Source: Lamellibrachia satsuma
Taxonomy: Eukaryota > Annelida > Polychaeta > Sabellida > Siboglinidae
DNA: 64,000 nucleotides
Assembly (NCBI GenBank): GCA_033239005.1
Contig: BSQZ01000001.1
Span: forward strand, 18,773,000-18,836,999
Direction: 5' to 3'
This document shows positions 52,871 to 64,000 of the stretch, piece by piece. Positions within the stretch are counted from its first letter, which is position 1. Every line of letters begins with the position of its first letter. The translations under genes and the position numbers were made by a program. The notes under the pieces were generated by a model. It did not search any database and had not been told where the DNA came from. It saw only the letters and a list, made by a program, of their open reading frames with translations.

Positions 52871-54297
52871 GCTTGTGTGCCTACCCACACACTACACATC
52901 CTGCCAAGGATCCATAGTGCTGTCCAATGATTACTTGTGTGCCTACCCACACACTACACATCCTGCCAAGGATCCATAGTGCTGTCCAATGATTACTTGT
53001 GTGCCTACCCACACACTACACATCCTGCCAAGGATCCATAGTGCTGCCCAATGATTACTTGTGTGCCTACCCACACACTACACATCCTACAAAAGATCCA
53101 TAGTGCTGTCCAATGATTACTTGTGTGCCTACCCACACACTACACATCCTGCCAAGGATCCATAGTGCTGTCCAATGATTACTTGTGTGCCTACCCACAC
53201 ACTACACATCCTACAAAAGATCCATAGTGCTGTCCAATGATTACTTGTGTGCCTACCCACACACTACACATCCTGCCAAGGATCCATAGTCCTGTCCAAT
53301 GATTACTTGTGTACCTACCCACACACTACACATCCTGCCAAGGATCCATAGTGTTGTCCAATGATTACTTGTGTGCCTACCCACACACTACACATCCTGC
53401 CAAGGATCCATAGTGCTGCCCAATGATTACTTGTGTGCCTACCCACACACTACACATCCTACAAAAGATCCATAGTGCTGTCCAATGATTACTTGTGTGC
53501 CTACCCACACACTACACATCCTGCCAATGATCCATAGTGCTGTCCAATGATTACTTGTGTGCCTACCCACACACTACACATCCTGCCAAGGATCCATAGT
53601 GCTGCCCAATGATTACTTGTGTGCCTACCCACACACTACACATCCTACAAAAGATCCATAGTGCTGTCCAATGATTACTTGTGTGCCTACCCACACACTA
53701 CACATCCTGCCAAGGATCCATAGTGCTGTCCAATGATTACTTGTGTGCCTACCCACACACTACACATCCTGCCAAGGATCCATAGTGCTGTCCAATGATT
53801 AATTGTGTGCCTACCCACACACTACACATCCAACAAAGGATCCATAGTGCTGTCCAATGATTACTTGTGTGCCTACCAACACATTACACATCCTACAAAG
53901 GATCCATAGTGCTGTCCAATGATTACTTGTGTGCCTACCAACACACTACACATCCTACAAAGGATCCATAGTCCTGTCCAATTATTACTTGTGTGCCTAC
54001 CAACACACTACACATACTGCTAAGGATCCATAGTGCTGTCCAATGATTACTTGTGTGCCTACCCACACACTACACATCCAACAAAGGATCCATAGTGCTG
54101 TCCAATGATTACTTGTGTGCCTACCAACACATTACACATCCTACAAAGGATCCATAGTGCTGTCCAATGATTACTTGTGTGCCTACCAACACACTACACA
54201 TCCTACAAAGGATCCATAGTACTGTCCAATTATTACTTGTGTGCCTACCAACACACTACACATACTGCTAAGGATCCATAGTACTGTCCAATGAGAT
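52871..54297. repeat. 62-bp minisatellite, about 23 copies
   Basis: Unit CTTGTGTGCCTACCCACACA, CTACACATCCTGCCAAGGAT and CCATAGTGCTGTCCAATGAT, then TA. Variant cores TGCCAAGG, TACAAAAG, TACAAAGG and AACAAAGG are distributed in patterns. A four-unit block appears duplicated (53815-54060 and 54060-54300). Confidence 0.97.
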
Positions 54298-54356
54298 TAC
54301 TGGTGTCCCGCAAACTAGTGCTGTTTCTGAAATGGGGAAGTGCTATGGATGTCCAC

Positions 54357-54425
54357 TTCCACATATCCACCACTGTCTATAGCCAGATACTCATTTATAC
54401 AGTGAACTGAAACAATGACGAGTGA
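54357..54425 (-). mobile_element. SINE fragment
   Basis: CACATATCCACCACTGTCTA and ACTCATTTATACAG match the body of the SINE at 8697-9019. The remainder is missing, cut off by the GCGT microsatellite. Confidence 0.6.
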
Positions 54426-54430
54426 CTGAA

Positions 54431-54431
54431 A

Positions 54432-54491
<60 letters not shown>
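54431..54491. repeat. GCGT tetranucleotide microsatellite
   Basis: About 15 uninterrupted GCGT units. Strict purine/pyrimidine alternation with many CpG. Confidence 0.97.
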
Positions 54492-54934
54492 TACATTGAT
54501 TCATGTATACACACATTATAACACTAATATAAATCATGCATATAAAAAGTTAGAATATAATTTGTTGATTACAATCATACAAGTGTAAAAATATGTGTGT
54601 TCACTCCTATTACATTGATTTACTTTAAATTATATGCAATGTATTATTTCTCCATTCGTTTTTTACATTACAATTTTTTGCGTCATACTGCTAAACATAA
54701 TTACCGGTAATGCATAAGTGTACTGGCCGACCAAAGTTTGAGAGCATGCTACAGCCCTGTAATGTTAACTTATACTACACAAATATAGTATAAATATATT
54801 AATCAGTTAATTATACATGACATGTATAGTAAAAAGCAGAAACACAATGCGATGTAAATAAAAAAGAAAATCAGTTGGGCACCCAGACACTGCCAGTGCT
54901 GCAGTGCTTCTCAGACCATTAATGGCCTTATTCC
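54492..54934. other. no gene recognised
   Basis: AT-rich non-coding DNA. Confidence 0.4.
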
Positions 54935-55200
54935 ATGGTAAACACCTTGGTGTTTTGAAACAGGTAAACCATGGTAAAATACCATGATATACCATGAAAA
55001 CCATGTTGTTTTGAAACAGGTAAACCATGGTAAAATACCATGATATACCATGAAAACCATGTTGTTTTGAAACAAGGAAACCATGGTAAAATACCATGGT
55101 GTTTTGAAACAGGTAAATCATGGTATACCATACAATTACCTTACACAATATATAAAAAAGCATGGTCTATCACAGTTTACCATGTAATGTAATTCCATGG
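54935..55200. repeat. 56-bp array rich in CCATGG/ATACCATG palindromes
   Basis: Three to four units of GTTTTGAAACAGGTAAACCA, TGGTAAAATACCATGATATA and CCATGAAAACCAT. Each holds inverted repeats of CCATGGTA / TACCATGG type. Degenerate copies extend to 55200. Confidence 0.85.
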
Positions 55201-55492
55201 TATATTTTCATAAGGGTGGCCGCACGGTTTCAGTTGGCCAAAGTTTTAGACGACATTGCATTTGGCACATATGTGTAAATTTTAAGTAAATTACTTACGT
55301 GTGATGAATCCCTTAACAGCAAATTATTTAAAAGTCATGTTATGACATTTCACATTTTTTCACAAAATGTTTAATGATCGACGTGTAGCAATGGCCTATG
55401 CACGAAGACACAAGATTATTGCATATGAACACGCCATCATCCCAACGCGTGCAATGCAATGACGAAGCTTATCTTGTTTAAGTGTACATAAG

Positions 55493-56400
55493 CTTTAACA
55501 AGATTGCCATCTAAGGCAAAAGCCCAGATGGCAAGTGGACAAGGAAGCTATTGGCATATCAAGAGTCAAAATTTTTTTCATCAGTGTGTAACCCGCACAC
55601 CTGAGATATGTGCCAACCTTGACTTTAAACATATTCACGCGTAGCTAGCAGTTACACAATATAGATAATTTGTTCCATTCATTTATTGTCCTCTGTGAGA
55701 ACAAGTACTTCCTGATATCCAATCTACACTGATCATATATTAATGTTACCTTATGTCCTCTAGTTGTACTATCTTTCTTGAGTGAGAAAAAAATATTTCT
55801 TACAATATGTTCATACCCATTCAATATCTTAAAACTTTAATCTCCTCTTAACCTCCTTGTCTCTACGATTGTAGAACCACATTCTTTTAGGCGTTCTTCA
55901 TAATTAGGGTGTCTCAGTTCTAGAATAATAATTATGTTTGTTGTTTTCCTGTGTATTTGTTTAAATGTAAATTTATCCTTCTTATGATATGGTCTCCAAG
56001 CTCATATACAGTATTCTAAATGAGGCCTAGCTATTGCTTTATACAGAGGTATAATTAGCTTTTTTCCTTGTATGTTATATTTCTCCTAATCAACCCAAGA
56101 ATTGTATTACCCTTGGACACTGCAATGCCACACTGCTCTCATATCAGCACTTATCGTAACTCCTAAGTCCTTTTCTTTTACGGTAGTACCTAGAACAGTA
56201 TCTCCCATTTTATAGTTTACATCCAAGTTCCAGTGTCCTGTGTGTAGGCATTTACATTTCCCTAAATTTAATAGCATCTGCCATTTTTCAGACCATTTAA
56301 CTAATTTGTCTAGATCGTTTTGTAAATGTTTTTTATCACCATCATTGTTAACCTTTCTAAAAAATGTTGTGTCATCTGTAAATTTCAGTACATTGCTTGT

Positions 56401-56464
<64 letters not shown>

Positions 56465-56484
56465 TATACACACACATAATATAT

Positions 56485-56545
<61 letters not shown>

Positions 56546-56869
56546 GAATAAAGGTCCTAGTACTGATCCTTGTGGTACCCCACTCAAACTGATTTCCACT
56601 TTAAAACCTCCCCATCCACTAAAACGCACTGTCTTCTGTCAGTCAACCATTTTTCTATCCAGTCAATTATGCCATCCCCGATACCATGGGCTTTTAATTT
56701 AAGTCGTAATCTTTGATGTGGCACTTTGTTGAAAGCTTTCTGAAAATCTAAGTAGATAATATCTACTGATGATCCCTTGTCTATCCAGTTAAACTCACTG
56801 GTCTGTAATTTTCTTATTTATTTCTCAAACCCTTTTTAAATAATGGTATGATGTTTGCGTCCTTCCATT
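55493..56869 (-). mobile_element. CR1-type LINE, copy 1, 5' truncated with internal deletion
   Basis: Read on the minus strand, GTCTGTAATT-type sequence at 56790 downward corresponds to the RT region of the copy at 62032-64000. SLSGVPQGSVLGPLFLIYI (motif B) runs into a TA tract. After it come LKFTDDTTFFRKV (catalytic DD kept) and NDLDKLVKWSEKWQMLLNLG. The 3' end (GATTTTT...GATGGCAATCTTG) is shared with the other copy. About 170 bases between the LVYLDFQKAF region and the ENYRPVSL region are deleted. Confidence 0.85.
56400..56542. repeat. compound TA microsatellite inside the LINE
   Basis: Several TA tracts with short interruptions (TTTTTATACACACACATAAT). They sit exactly where the other LINE copy has the Ile-Tyr-Ile codons TTTATATATATT. 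Confidence 0.95.
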
Positions 56870-58160
56870 CCAAAGCAACCACTCCCTATGCACAGACACA
56901 CCAAAATTATATGTATGCACCCAGAATCTAGGTGCATACTGCATACATAATTTCCGTCATAATCAAAAGCACACTGCGCATCCAGGCGAAGATGTGTTCG
57001 ACAAACGGTGGCGCCACAGCGCGGAGCCTGGATAATCGAGGCTAAAGTACAACCGACTCTAAAATAGAGGGTCGGAAAGAATTAGGTTCAGTAAAGAATA
57101 CAGCGTGCCAACAATAACGCTTACTGATATTAAACTGAAATCGCAACATTAACATCGGAACACCAACAAATCAGCTGATCTGACGTTTGAATAAGTTCGA
57201 ACGCGACTGGGCATATATGTCTTGGCATAGATATATAGCCTATACGCAATTGTTTCATCGCACAATACAATATTCGCGCGAATTACGTCCCGTATTTCCG
57301 TTGAAAATTTCAAATATGATTTCATTTTTATGTTAGTGTTATATTATGCATCAGAAGCGCCACCAGTTATTCCGGGTAACATATATTCGATCGAGTGAAC
57401 TTAAAATTTTGCCTATATTGAAACAGCTGTCAAACTGAAAAGTTAAATCGTTCAAAGCAATGTTATAGTGTGTAATCTCGATAATGATGATGAGGCAAGA
57501 CTCATATCGGCGAGTTCACGAAGGCGAGTGAGAATCGGATAAGCGAGACTGAAGCTGGGATGGAAATGTATTCATATGTTTGGCGTCCCATAAAATTACC
57601 TCCTGTGTTAATCGCAAGAGGGCGTGGGACACCGTAGTCCCGGGACACCGTTGAAATTGCGGGAATTTTGATTGATACTGAGTCTGAGAGATTGTGATTG
57701 CTGCGACGACTTAGAATTTGCACTGATATTCGTCCTTTGTGTTAACTGTATAACGTTGAATTAAGCGAGGTATGAAATACCAATATTTTCTTGCAAAGTT
57801 GACAAATTTGTCCTTGAAATAAAAGACGGTGAGTTCACAATTTGTATGACAGCAGCGCATGAGCGATAACAGGCCAATCTTATTGATTTAAGACTAAGTT
57901 AAAGCTATACCTATGACTATGTTATAGTATGTAATCAAATATAGCACACTTTAGAGATAGGCACGTTGAAAGGAAAGGTGCAAGCGAGTTTGGAGGACAA
58001 GAGCTACGATCTTTTGATAGGTAACGTGGTGGAGTCGAAGACGACGAACGAAGTGACTAGAAAGGTTGCAAAGCCAAAGAGACACCAGCCCAAGCCAAGG
58101 CAAGGGCGGGCAAGACAATGGTGACTGGATTGAGTCTGAAACTGCCATGGCAAGATAGGG
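56870..58160. other. no gene recognised
   Basis: Somewhat CpG-rich, non-coding, with short ORFs of no recognisable family. GGTGGCGCCACAGCG at 57008 resembles GTGTGGCGCCACAGCG at 16883, hinting at a shared repeat. Confidence 0.4.
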
Positions 58161-58162
58161 TG

Positions 58163-58670
58163 TCAGGTGTTTCAGCCCATAACGGAACCAACCAACCCCG
58201 CGACCGGTGAACCATGAAGTATTTTCGCTTCGCAACCAGTGCCAGCTGGCTCCATGGGCCGAAACGACTAACGAATTCTAACTGTGAAGTCCTGTTGGAT
58301 AGCGTGGTCTGCTCTTGTGTCAGAACGCGTTCACCGATCTACCTAAGTTTACGGCAGGTCGGGACATGCTGTGCAACAACACTACACCAGATAGATTGAA
58401 AACTGACAGAATTTCTTTCTGACATTTATGAACAACTACCAATACATAATTTGTCAACACTACTACAAAAAAAATCACAACACACGTACATTACATGGGA
58501 CAATATATTAAGTTCATATGTACATATATTGCAATACAAATCATTACTTTTATTCATGGAAATTTCCTTTAGACTTTAATTATATATTAGCATGCGGGTG
58601 TGTGCATATGTTTCTGTGCACAATAGCAATGCGGTTTACAGTGAAGTGGGCCAAACCATCTATTTTAATT
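58163..58670. repeat. dispersed repeat family B, copy 2
   Basis: See matching words in copy 1 at 12487-13325: GTGAACCATGAAGTATTTTC, CCAGCTGGCTCCATGGGCCG and AGTGGGCCAAACCATCT. Confidence 0.55.
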
Positions 58671-60330
58671 ACACTGAATACTCACACAGTGCAATGACAG
58701 GGATTTTTAATTATAACCACGTCTTCAATTACTGAACATAGTCAGGGAATAAAAATACGTCGACCACTGGCACTGCAGTAAGCTACCATAATGTCATGTT
58801 TTGCAGCAGATTTATATATTTGAAATCACTAACAATTATTTCATTGATTGAGTGCAAACAAATTGTTACAAAGTTGTTTATGAGTGAAATAGTTACAATT
58901 ATCAAACAGTGAAAACATGTTTTGAGAAAAGATGCCATCACACAAAATTAGCTTGATGGCTACGCTTAGTTGAATGACTTCATAAAATGACGCCACTGCA
59001 CAACATTACTAACACTTTCGGAAGTCAGAATGTGACACATTTAATTTATTAACACCACAGACCATTTTTATATTTCTTGCGTGATTACTACTTTATTAAA
59101 ATTATTTAATTTGACATATTTTGATGTCTTGGAAAACAATTTCATTGAATAATAGGCCTATTCTGTGAATCATTGGTCAGAAGCACCTCACAGGCAGAGT
59201 TGTTTTGTTTACATAATTTTCAACGACTTAAATCACTCCAAGCTTTTTAATCATTAATTTTGGTTTTTTATGTCTGATATATACATATATAACACCAAGA
59301 AAAGGTATATTCCTACAAGTATCTCAGCATTAGTTATACATTTTCTAGCACTAAATCGTAAAATCATTTGAGTTTAACAAAATGTCCTGTGTCATTTTGA
59401 ATGTGATGTTTGCTGTTAAACTCAAATGATTTCTATAATTTATTTGTTACTTGAATTTACAACCGATAAAACAAATGATTTGATGTCGGTTTGTTATTTA
59501 TGCATAATTTGAACTACTCATTGGCTTACAGACTAAGAAAACAGTTGTTTTATTGCATTTACTTGATTCAGAACAAAACAAATGTACACATAGTTACCTG
59601 TAAGAAACTATAAACACCACACCTTCAAACAACCAAGCTTTTGTATTAAGATGCAATCACACCAGCAAGGTGCAAGACAATATATAATTATACATAATAT
59701 AACTACTAATCAGTTTGTATACATTTATTAATATTTAAGCATCATATCAGTCATAGTCCTGCTCTTATTTGTAGTAACTATAAGCATATATCCTAGATTG
59801 GACTTTTTCTTCGAAGATATCACGACTGATACTGTTGCTAAAATTAATATGTTTGGCAAGCTGGCTTGTTTTTTCAATCGACAACATGAACCCATCATGA
59901 TCAGCTCTTATAATAATAATTTTGGTTCATTTGTAATTATAGCACATATTCCTGTACTTGACAGATCAATGCATTTCACGATAAATATAATACTTGAGTA
60001 AAAATGCACATAATTATGCTTATCAAAATACTTAAAATATACCGCATTCGACCCATTAAGCCTACATGCCCTAATTAGCATACACCCCTTTTTTAATCAG
60101 CAGGATCCATAATTATTGTAATTTGACTAGTGTGGAACAACTGAGAATTATTGCCATCTTGTGTTAAACAGTTGGCACCACTTTTCAGTTATATATTAGT
60201 CACCAAATGACACCACTAGTGTTAAACAGTTTCCTTATTGTCTAGAGAAACAAATTTTGGTGTACGCTTATTCCTTGACATTTTTCATGGCCCAATTTTT
60301 TAAGCGTACTGTATGCTTATTAGGTCGAAT
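58671..60330. other. no gene recognised; repeat family C copy near 58810
   Basis: 58810-59010 matches repeat family C (AACAATTATTTCATTGATTG, GTGCAAACAAATTGTTACAA). The rest is AT-rich. An inverted pair ATCATTTGAGTTTAACA (59356) / TGTTAAACTCAAATGAT (59412) forms a short hairpin. Confidence 0.45.
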
Positions 60331-60439
60331 ACATTACAATATATATATTATTGAATAAAAAATCTAGTGTAAAAAATATATAAAGTAAATAAATTTAAAT
60401 ACAGTATACACTGTGCTTGATGACACAAATTAAAATAAT

Positions 60440-60615
60440 ATAATAACATTGTTCAAATTAAGAAAAAGTGTTAAAATGAGAAATTGTAAGATTATCGTAG
60501 CAACATATTACAGTGTCACTGGTCACAAAAAAGTTTGAACAGGTGGGTTTTTAGCATTTGTTTAAACGTCTGTAGGTCCTTAGAGGCGCGCACAGTAACA
60601 TGCAGCCTATTTCTT
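60440..60615 (-). mobile_element. L2-type LINE 3' end fragment
   Basis: Minus-strand reading from 60590: KDLQTFKQMLKTHLFKLFCD, the closing motif (x-F-K-x(2)-L-K-T-H-L-F) of L2/Nimb-like elements. It is also seen as MDTFKARLKTNYF at the end of the LINE at 19650. Confidence 0.6.
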
Positions 60616-62030
60616 CTGAAAATATAATTATGTCTAGTATATACCTAATGTGGACCTAATCATAGATCACACAATACTTTCATAGTAAAGTTAATGGAAA
60701 AAAAAATACTGAATAAAAATATAACAATTATCAAAATTGAGACAAACCCTTGGCTTTAGCCTGTACTATTAGCATTACCAGTCAGTAAACTGGTTGTGGC
60801 AATTTTTGCTGTACATGTATTTTTATTTAAAAAAATTTATTTGTAAGAAATCTTTGCGCAAAGGATTGATATTCTAAATCATTAACAATTATTTCATCGA
60901 TTGAGTGCAAATAAATTGTCAGAAAAGTTGTTTTTTGGTGAAGTATTAATTGAACGATGAAATGACTTTACGAAAAGACACCACAGCATTGGCACTGCTG
61001 CCTCAACGTTTTTTTTACATCCTCAAATTATATGCTAAATTTCGGCATTGTCGGTGTAAAAAATTAGTATACTTTCATGGTCACTAGTGAAAATACAAAA
61101 CATGCAGATGCTTGAAATTATATTTTCATGTTTTTCTCAATGCCAAGGTAATGGCTCACTGTTATTTATGATCCAACAACATGCCCGTGATTGCATGTCT
61201 AAAGTTGAAACTAACTATCAGTATGATTATATGGTGTCATGCAGACAATTTCTCAAGTATGCATCATTGGTCAGCCACCTAAAGAACCTGCATGTGTATC
61301 ACAGGCATTAGTGGTTGCATCCTGCATTGAAAAACTTCTCACTGTTGAATTTTTAATGATGATATCACATGTGTCCCCTACTGTCAGAATTGATAAAAAA
61401 ATCACATTTTGCTCATTTGGGTTCGTTGTTTTATCAGATGTTTCAAAATTATGTATAATTTGAACATTATTGTGTAAGTTTCACAATTTAATTATCCATT
61501 ATGTTAATCACAATCACATTTTTCCTGCAGCCAGCATGTCAAAATCTTATCATTTTATTGTTGAAATAATCACGATTAAAATTTTTCAATAAATGCTGAC
61601 ATTCTCGGGCACACAGATCAAAAACTTATTTTCGACCAGAGAATCATTCTCTTCACTGCCACTTTCACCTTTGCAAATGTTTGTTCAATGTCAAAAACAT
61701 CTTTAAAAACATCACTGAACTAAAAAAAGTCTTCTATTTTGAATACTTTCTGCATATTTCTCTCCGTGCGGCAGAATTACCTTTCTCCCATAGTTTCTGC
61801 TATTATGGCAGAAACTCCCAAAATAGTCATATTTAAACGTAGCCAGAACAGTTGCACCATATTGTGGGTGAGAAACCACAAAAATGCAGGAGTAGCACAC
61901 AGCAGAAGGGCACATCCTGAATTATTCTAGTTTGAAGGCATGTAATACCACAAGTAAGTGCTTCTTTCAAAGGCATTCTAGTTTATTCTGTTAGGGGCCT
62001 ATATGGACTCCCAATGTAAGAACAAGAGAT
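60616..62030. other. no gene recognised; repeat family C copy at 60870
   Basis: 60870-61000 matches family C (CTAAATCATTAACAATTATT, ATTGAGTGCAAATAAATTGT). Otherwise AT-rich with short unsupported ORFs. Confidence 0.45.
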
Positions 62031-62031
62031 T

Positions 62032-64000
62032 TTAACAAGATTGCCATCCCAAACAACAAGTTCCAGATGGCAAATGGACAAGGAAGCCATTGGCTTATCG
62101 AGAGTCCAAAAATTTTCTCATCTATGTGTTGCCCGCCCTTATCAGATATCTGTCAATTCTATTTTTAAACATATTCACACTACTAGCATTAACACAATCA
62201 TTTGGCAGTTTGTTCCATTCATTTATCACCCTCTGTGAGAAAGAGTACTTTCTCATGTCCAACCTACACTGCTCCTTAACTAATGCTGCTTTATGTCCTC
62301 TGGTTCTACTGCCTTCTGTTTGAAGAACATATTCCTATCAACATCCTCATAGCCGTTCACTATTTTAAACACTTCTATTTGGTCTCCTGGTCTCTAGTGT
62401 TGTCAAACCACATTGTAATAAGCGGCTTTTGTAACTAAGGTGTCTCAATTCTGGAATCATTTTAGCTGCTCTTCATTGTATTCTTTCTAGCTTGTCTATG
62501 TCCTTTTTATGATACGGCCTCCATGCTTGAATATAATATTCAAAATGTGGTCTAACTATTGCTTTGTACAGGGGTACAATTAGCTGTTTCTCCTTATACG
62601 TGATTAGCCCTAGAATTGGATTTCCTTTCGAAGTAGCAATCCCACATTGCTCTGAAACTGTCATGTCAGCACTAAATGTTACTCCTAAGTCTTTTTCTTG
62701 TGTGGTTCTACCTAATACAGCATCCCCAATTTTATATTTTTCATCTATGTTTTATGTCCTATGTGTATGCATTTACATTACCAAAATTTAATAACATTTG
62801 CCATTTTTCTGACCTTTTAACTAATTTATCTAGATCATCCTGTAAAGTTTGGTTATCTGTAACATTAGTAACCTTTCTGAATACTTTTTGTGCCATCTCC
62901 AAATTTGAGTACTTTGCTAGATATGTTAACTTCCAAATCATTTATATATATTAAAAACAGTATAGGGCCTAATACTGATACTTGTGGTACCCCACTCAAA
63001 ACAGATTTCCAGTTTGAAATCTCACCATCTATTATTACTCTCTGTCTTCTGTGTGTAAGCCACTTTTCTATCCAGTTGATGACATCATTACCTATACCAT
63101 AGGCTTTTAGTTTAAGTAACAATCTTTGATGTAGCACTTTATCGAAAGCTTTCTGAAAATCTAAGTAGACAACATCCACTGGTGACCCGTCATCTACCCA
63201 CTTTGTAATTTCTTCCAAAAAACATAAGAGATTGGTTAGACGTGACCTTGCTTTTTAGGAACCCATGTTGAGATGTATTTATTTGTTTATGTTTTACAAG
63301 GAATTCCACCATGTGGTCTCTAATTAATGTTTCGAGTAATTTACATATAACTGATGTTAAACTCACTGGTCTGTAATTTTCTGGCGTGTTCCTCAATCCC
63401 TTCTTAAATAGCGGCGTAATGTTTGCTTCTTTCGATTCTGAAAGAAATATTCCTTCTTCTAGTGATAAGTTAAACAATTTTGCAAGTGGTATACTAATTT
63501 GCCCAACAATTTCCTTAAGCAGTTTTGGTGGTATCCCATCAACTCCAGATGATTTATTATCTTTCGTCTTCTTAATTTTCTTTGCTATCATTTCAGGAGT
63601 TACAAATAACTGCCCTAAAGGTTCAGATTTTTTACCCTCAAATTTAGTAAATGGAACTGGAAGTGAGCTGATATCTTCTGTGGTAAAAACTGAGCTGAAA
63701 TACTCATTCAGGACCTCTGCCATTTGAAACCCGTCTGAAATTATGTTTCCACTGTTGTTTTCCAGTGGTCCGACCTTATCTCGAACTTAGTGTTTACTCC
63801 TTACATAAACATAGAACTCTTGCTCTCATTTTTTATATTGCCTGCCAATTTTTTTTTAAAGGTTCTTTTATATTTTCCAATTTCATTTGTAGCTAGGTTA
63901 AGTGCCTCTTTGTAATTTGCATAGTCTTCATCCTTTCTAGTACGCCTATAAACCCTCCACATAGTTTGTTTTAACACTATTTTTCTAATACCTTCTTTTG
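62032..64000 (-). mobile_element. CR1-type LINE, copy 2, running off the right edge
   Basis: From the right edge downward on the minus strand. MAEVLNEYFSSVFTTED (63723) and KKTKDNKSSGVDGIPPKLLK lead into ANITPLFKKGLRNTPENYRP and VSLTSVICKLLE. After a frameshift near 63220 come VDVVYLDFQKAFDKVLHQRL, SVLSGVPQVSVLGPILFLIY and LKFGDGTKSI. Then, after another break, LYKAIVRPHFEYYIQAWRPY and KKDIDKLERIQ. The motif order is the CR1 RT. The active-site doublet DD is DG here (FGDG), and there are at least two frameshifts, so the copy is dead. Its 3' end matches copy 1 at 55493. Confidence 0.9.

Noticed and set aside
52871..54297. CRISPR-like array
   Set aside because: Regular 62-bp period but no spacer sequence; all parts of the unit repeat.
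56240..56629. ORFs ending in IYIYIYIY
   Set aside because: TA microsatellite translation within a dead LINE.

Overview
This is a window of animal nuclear DNA, AT-rich and full of introns, mobile elements and minisatellites. Introns with standard GT/AG borders, a GABA-B receptor exon, a BCD1/ZNHIT6 gene, a WDR38-type WD40 gene, several clades of non-LTR retrotransposon, hAT elements and tRNA-derived SINEs all point to a metazoan. The mixture looks more like a marine invertebrate (mollusc, amphioxus or hemichordate type) than a vertebrate, but the sequence alone does not settle the phylum.

Genes. (1) The first coding exon of a GABA-B receptor subunit 1 lies on the minus strand at 11226-11519. 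It carries a signal peptide and the start of the Venus-flytrap domain. No later exon was recognised in the 11 kb to the left edge. (2) ZNHIT6/BCD1, the box C/D snoRNP assembly factor, lies on the plus strand at 15771-31085. Seven exons join with perfect phase into 429 codons: HIT zinc finger, BCD1 core, and a C-terminal tail of about thirteen 13-residue repeats. (3) A WDR38-like WD40 protein lies on the minus strand at 35733-44441. Eight exons with consistent phase give 338 residues and look complete. The three genes sit about 4 kb apart, the last two converging tail to tail. I see no operon-like relation among them.

Repeats. Left part (1-15 kb): LINE scraps, a hAT MITE with a perfect 8-bp target duplication, SINEs, an L1-type ORF1 fragment, and an RTE-type fragment fused to another mobile-element protein. 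A TA-flanked transposon here holds a nested hAT copy. ZNHIT6 locus (15-33 kb): at least seven minisatellites and several transposons. One 54-bp array of about 43 copies is built from the gene's own intron 5/exon 6 acceptor. A hAT element inserted into or beside exon 3 now seems to supply the 5' part of that exon. WDR38 locus (35-45 kb): introns with dispersed repeats and a 17-bp GTA-rich array. Right part (45-64 kb): a THAP-domain fragment, an RTE-type LINE, a 62-bp array of about 23 copies, a GCGT microsatellite, a palindrome-rich array, and two copies of one CR1-type LINE, the second running off the right edge.

The most unusual signal is in ZNHIT6: dozens of tandem copies of a 3' splice site, each of which would introduce an immediate stop codon if used, next to a second exon that appears partly transposon-derived.
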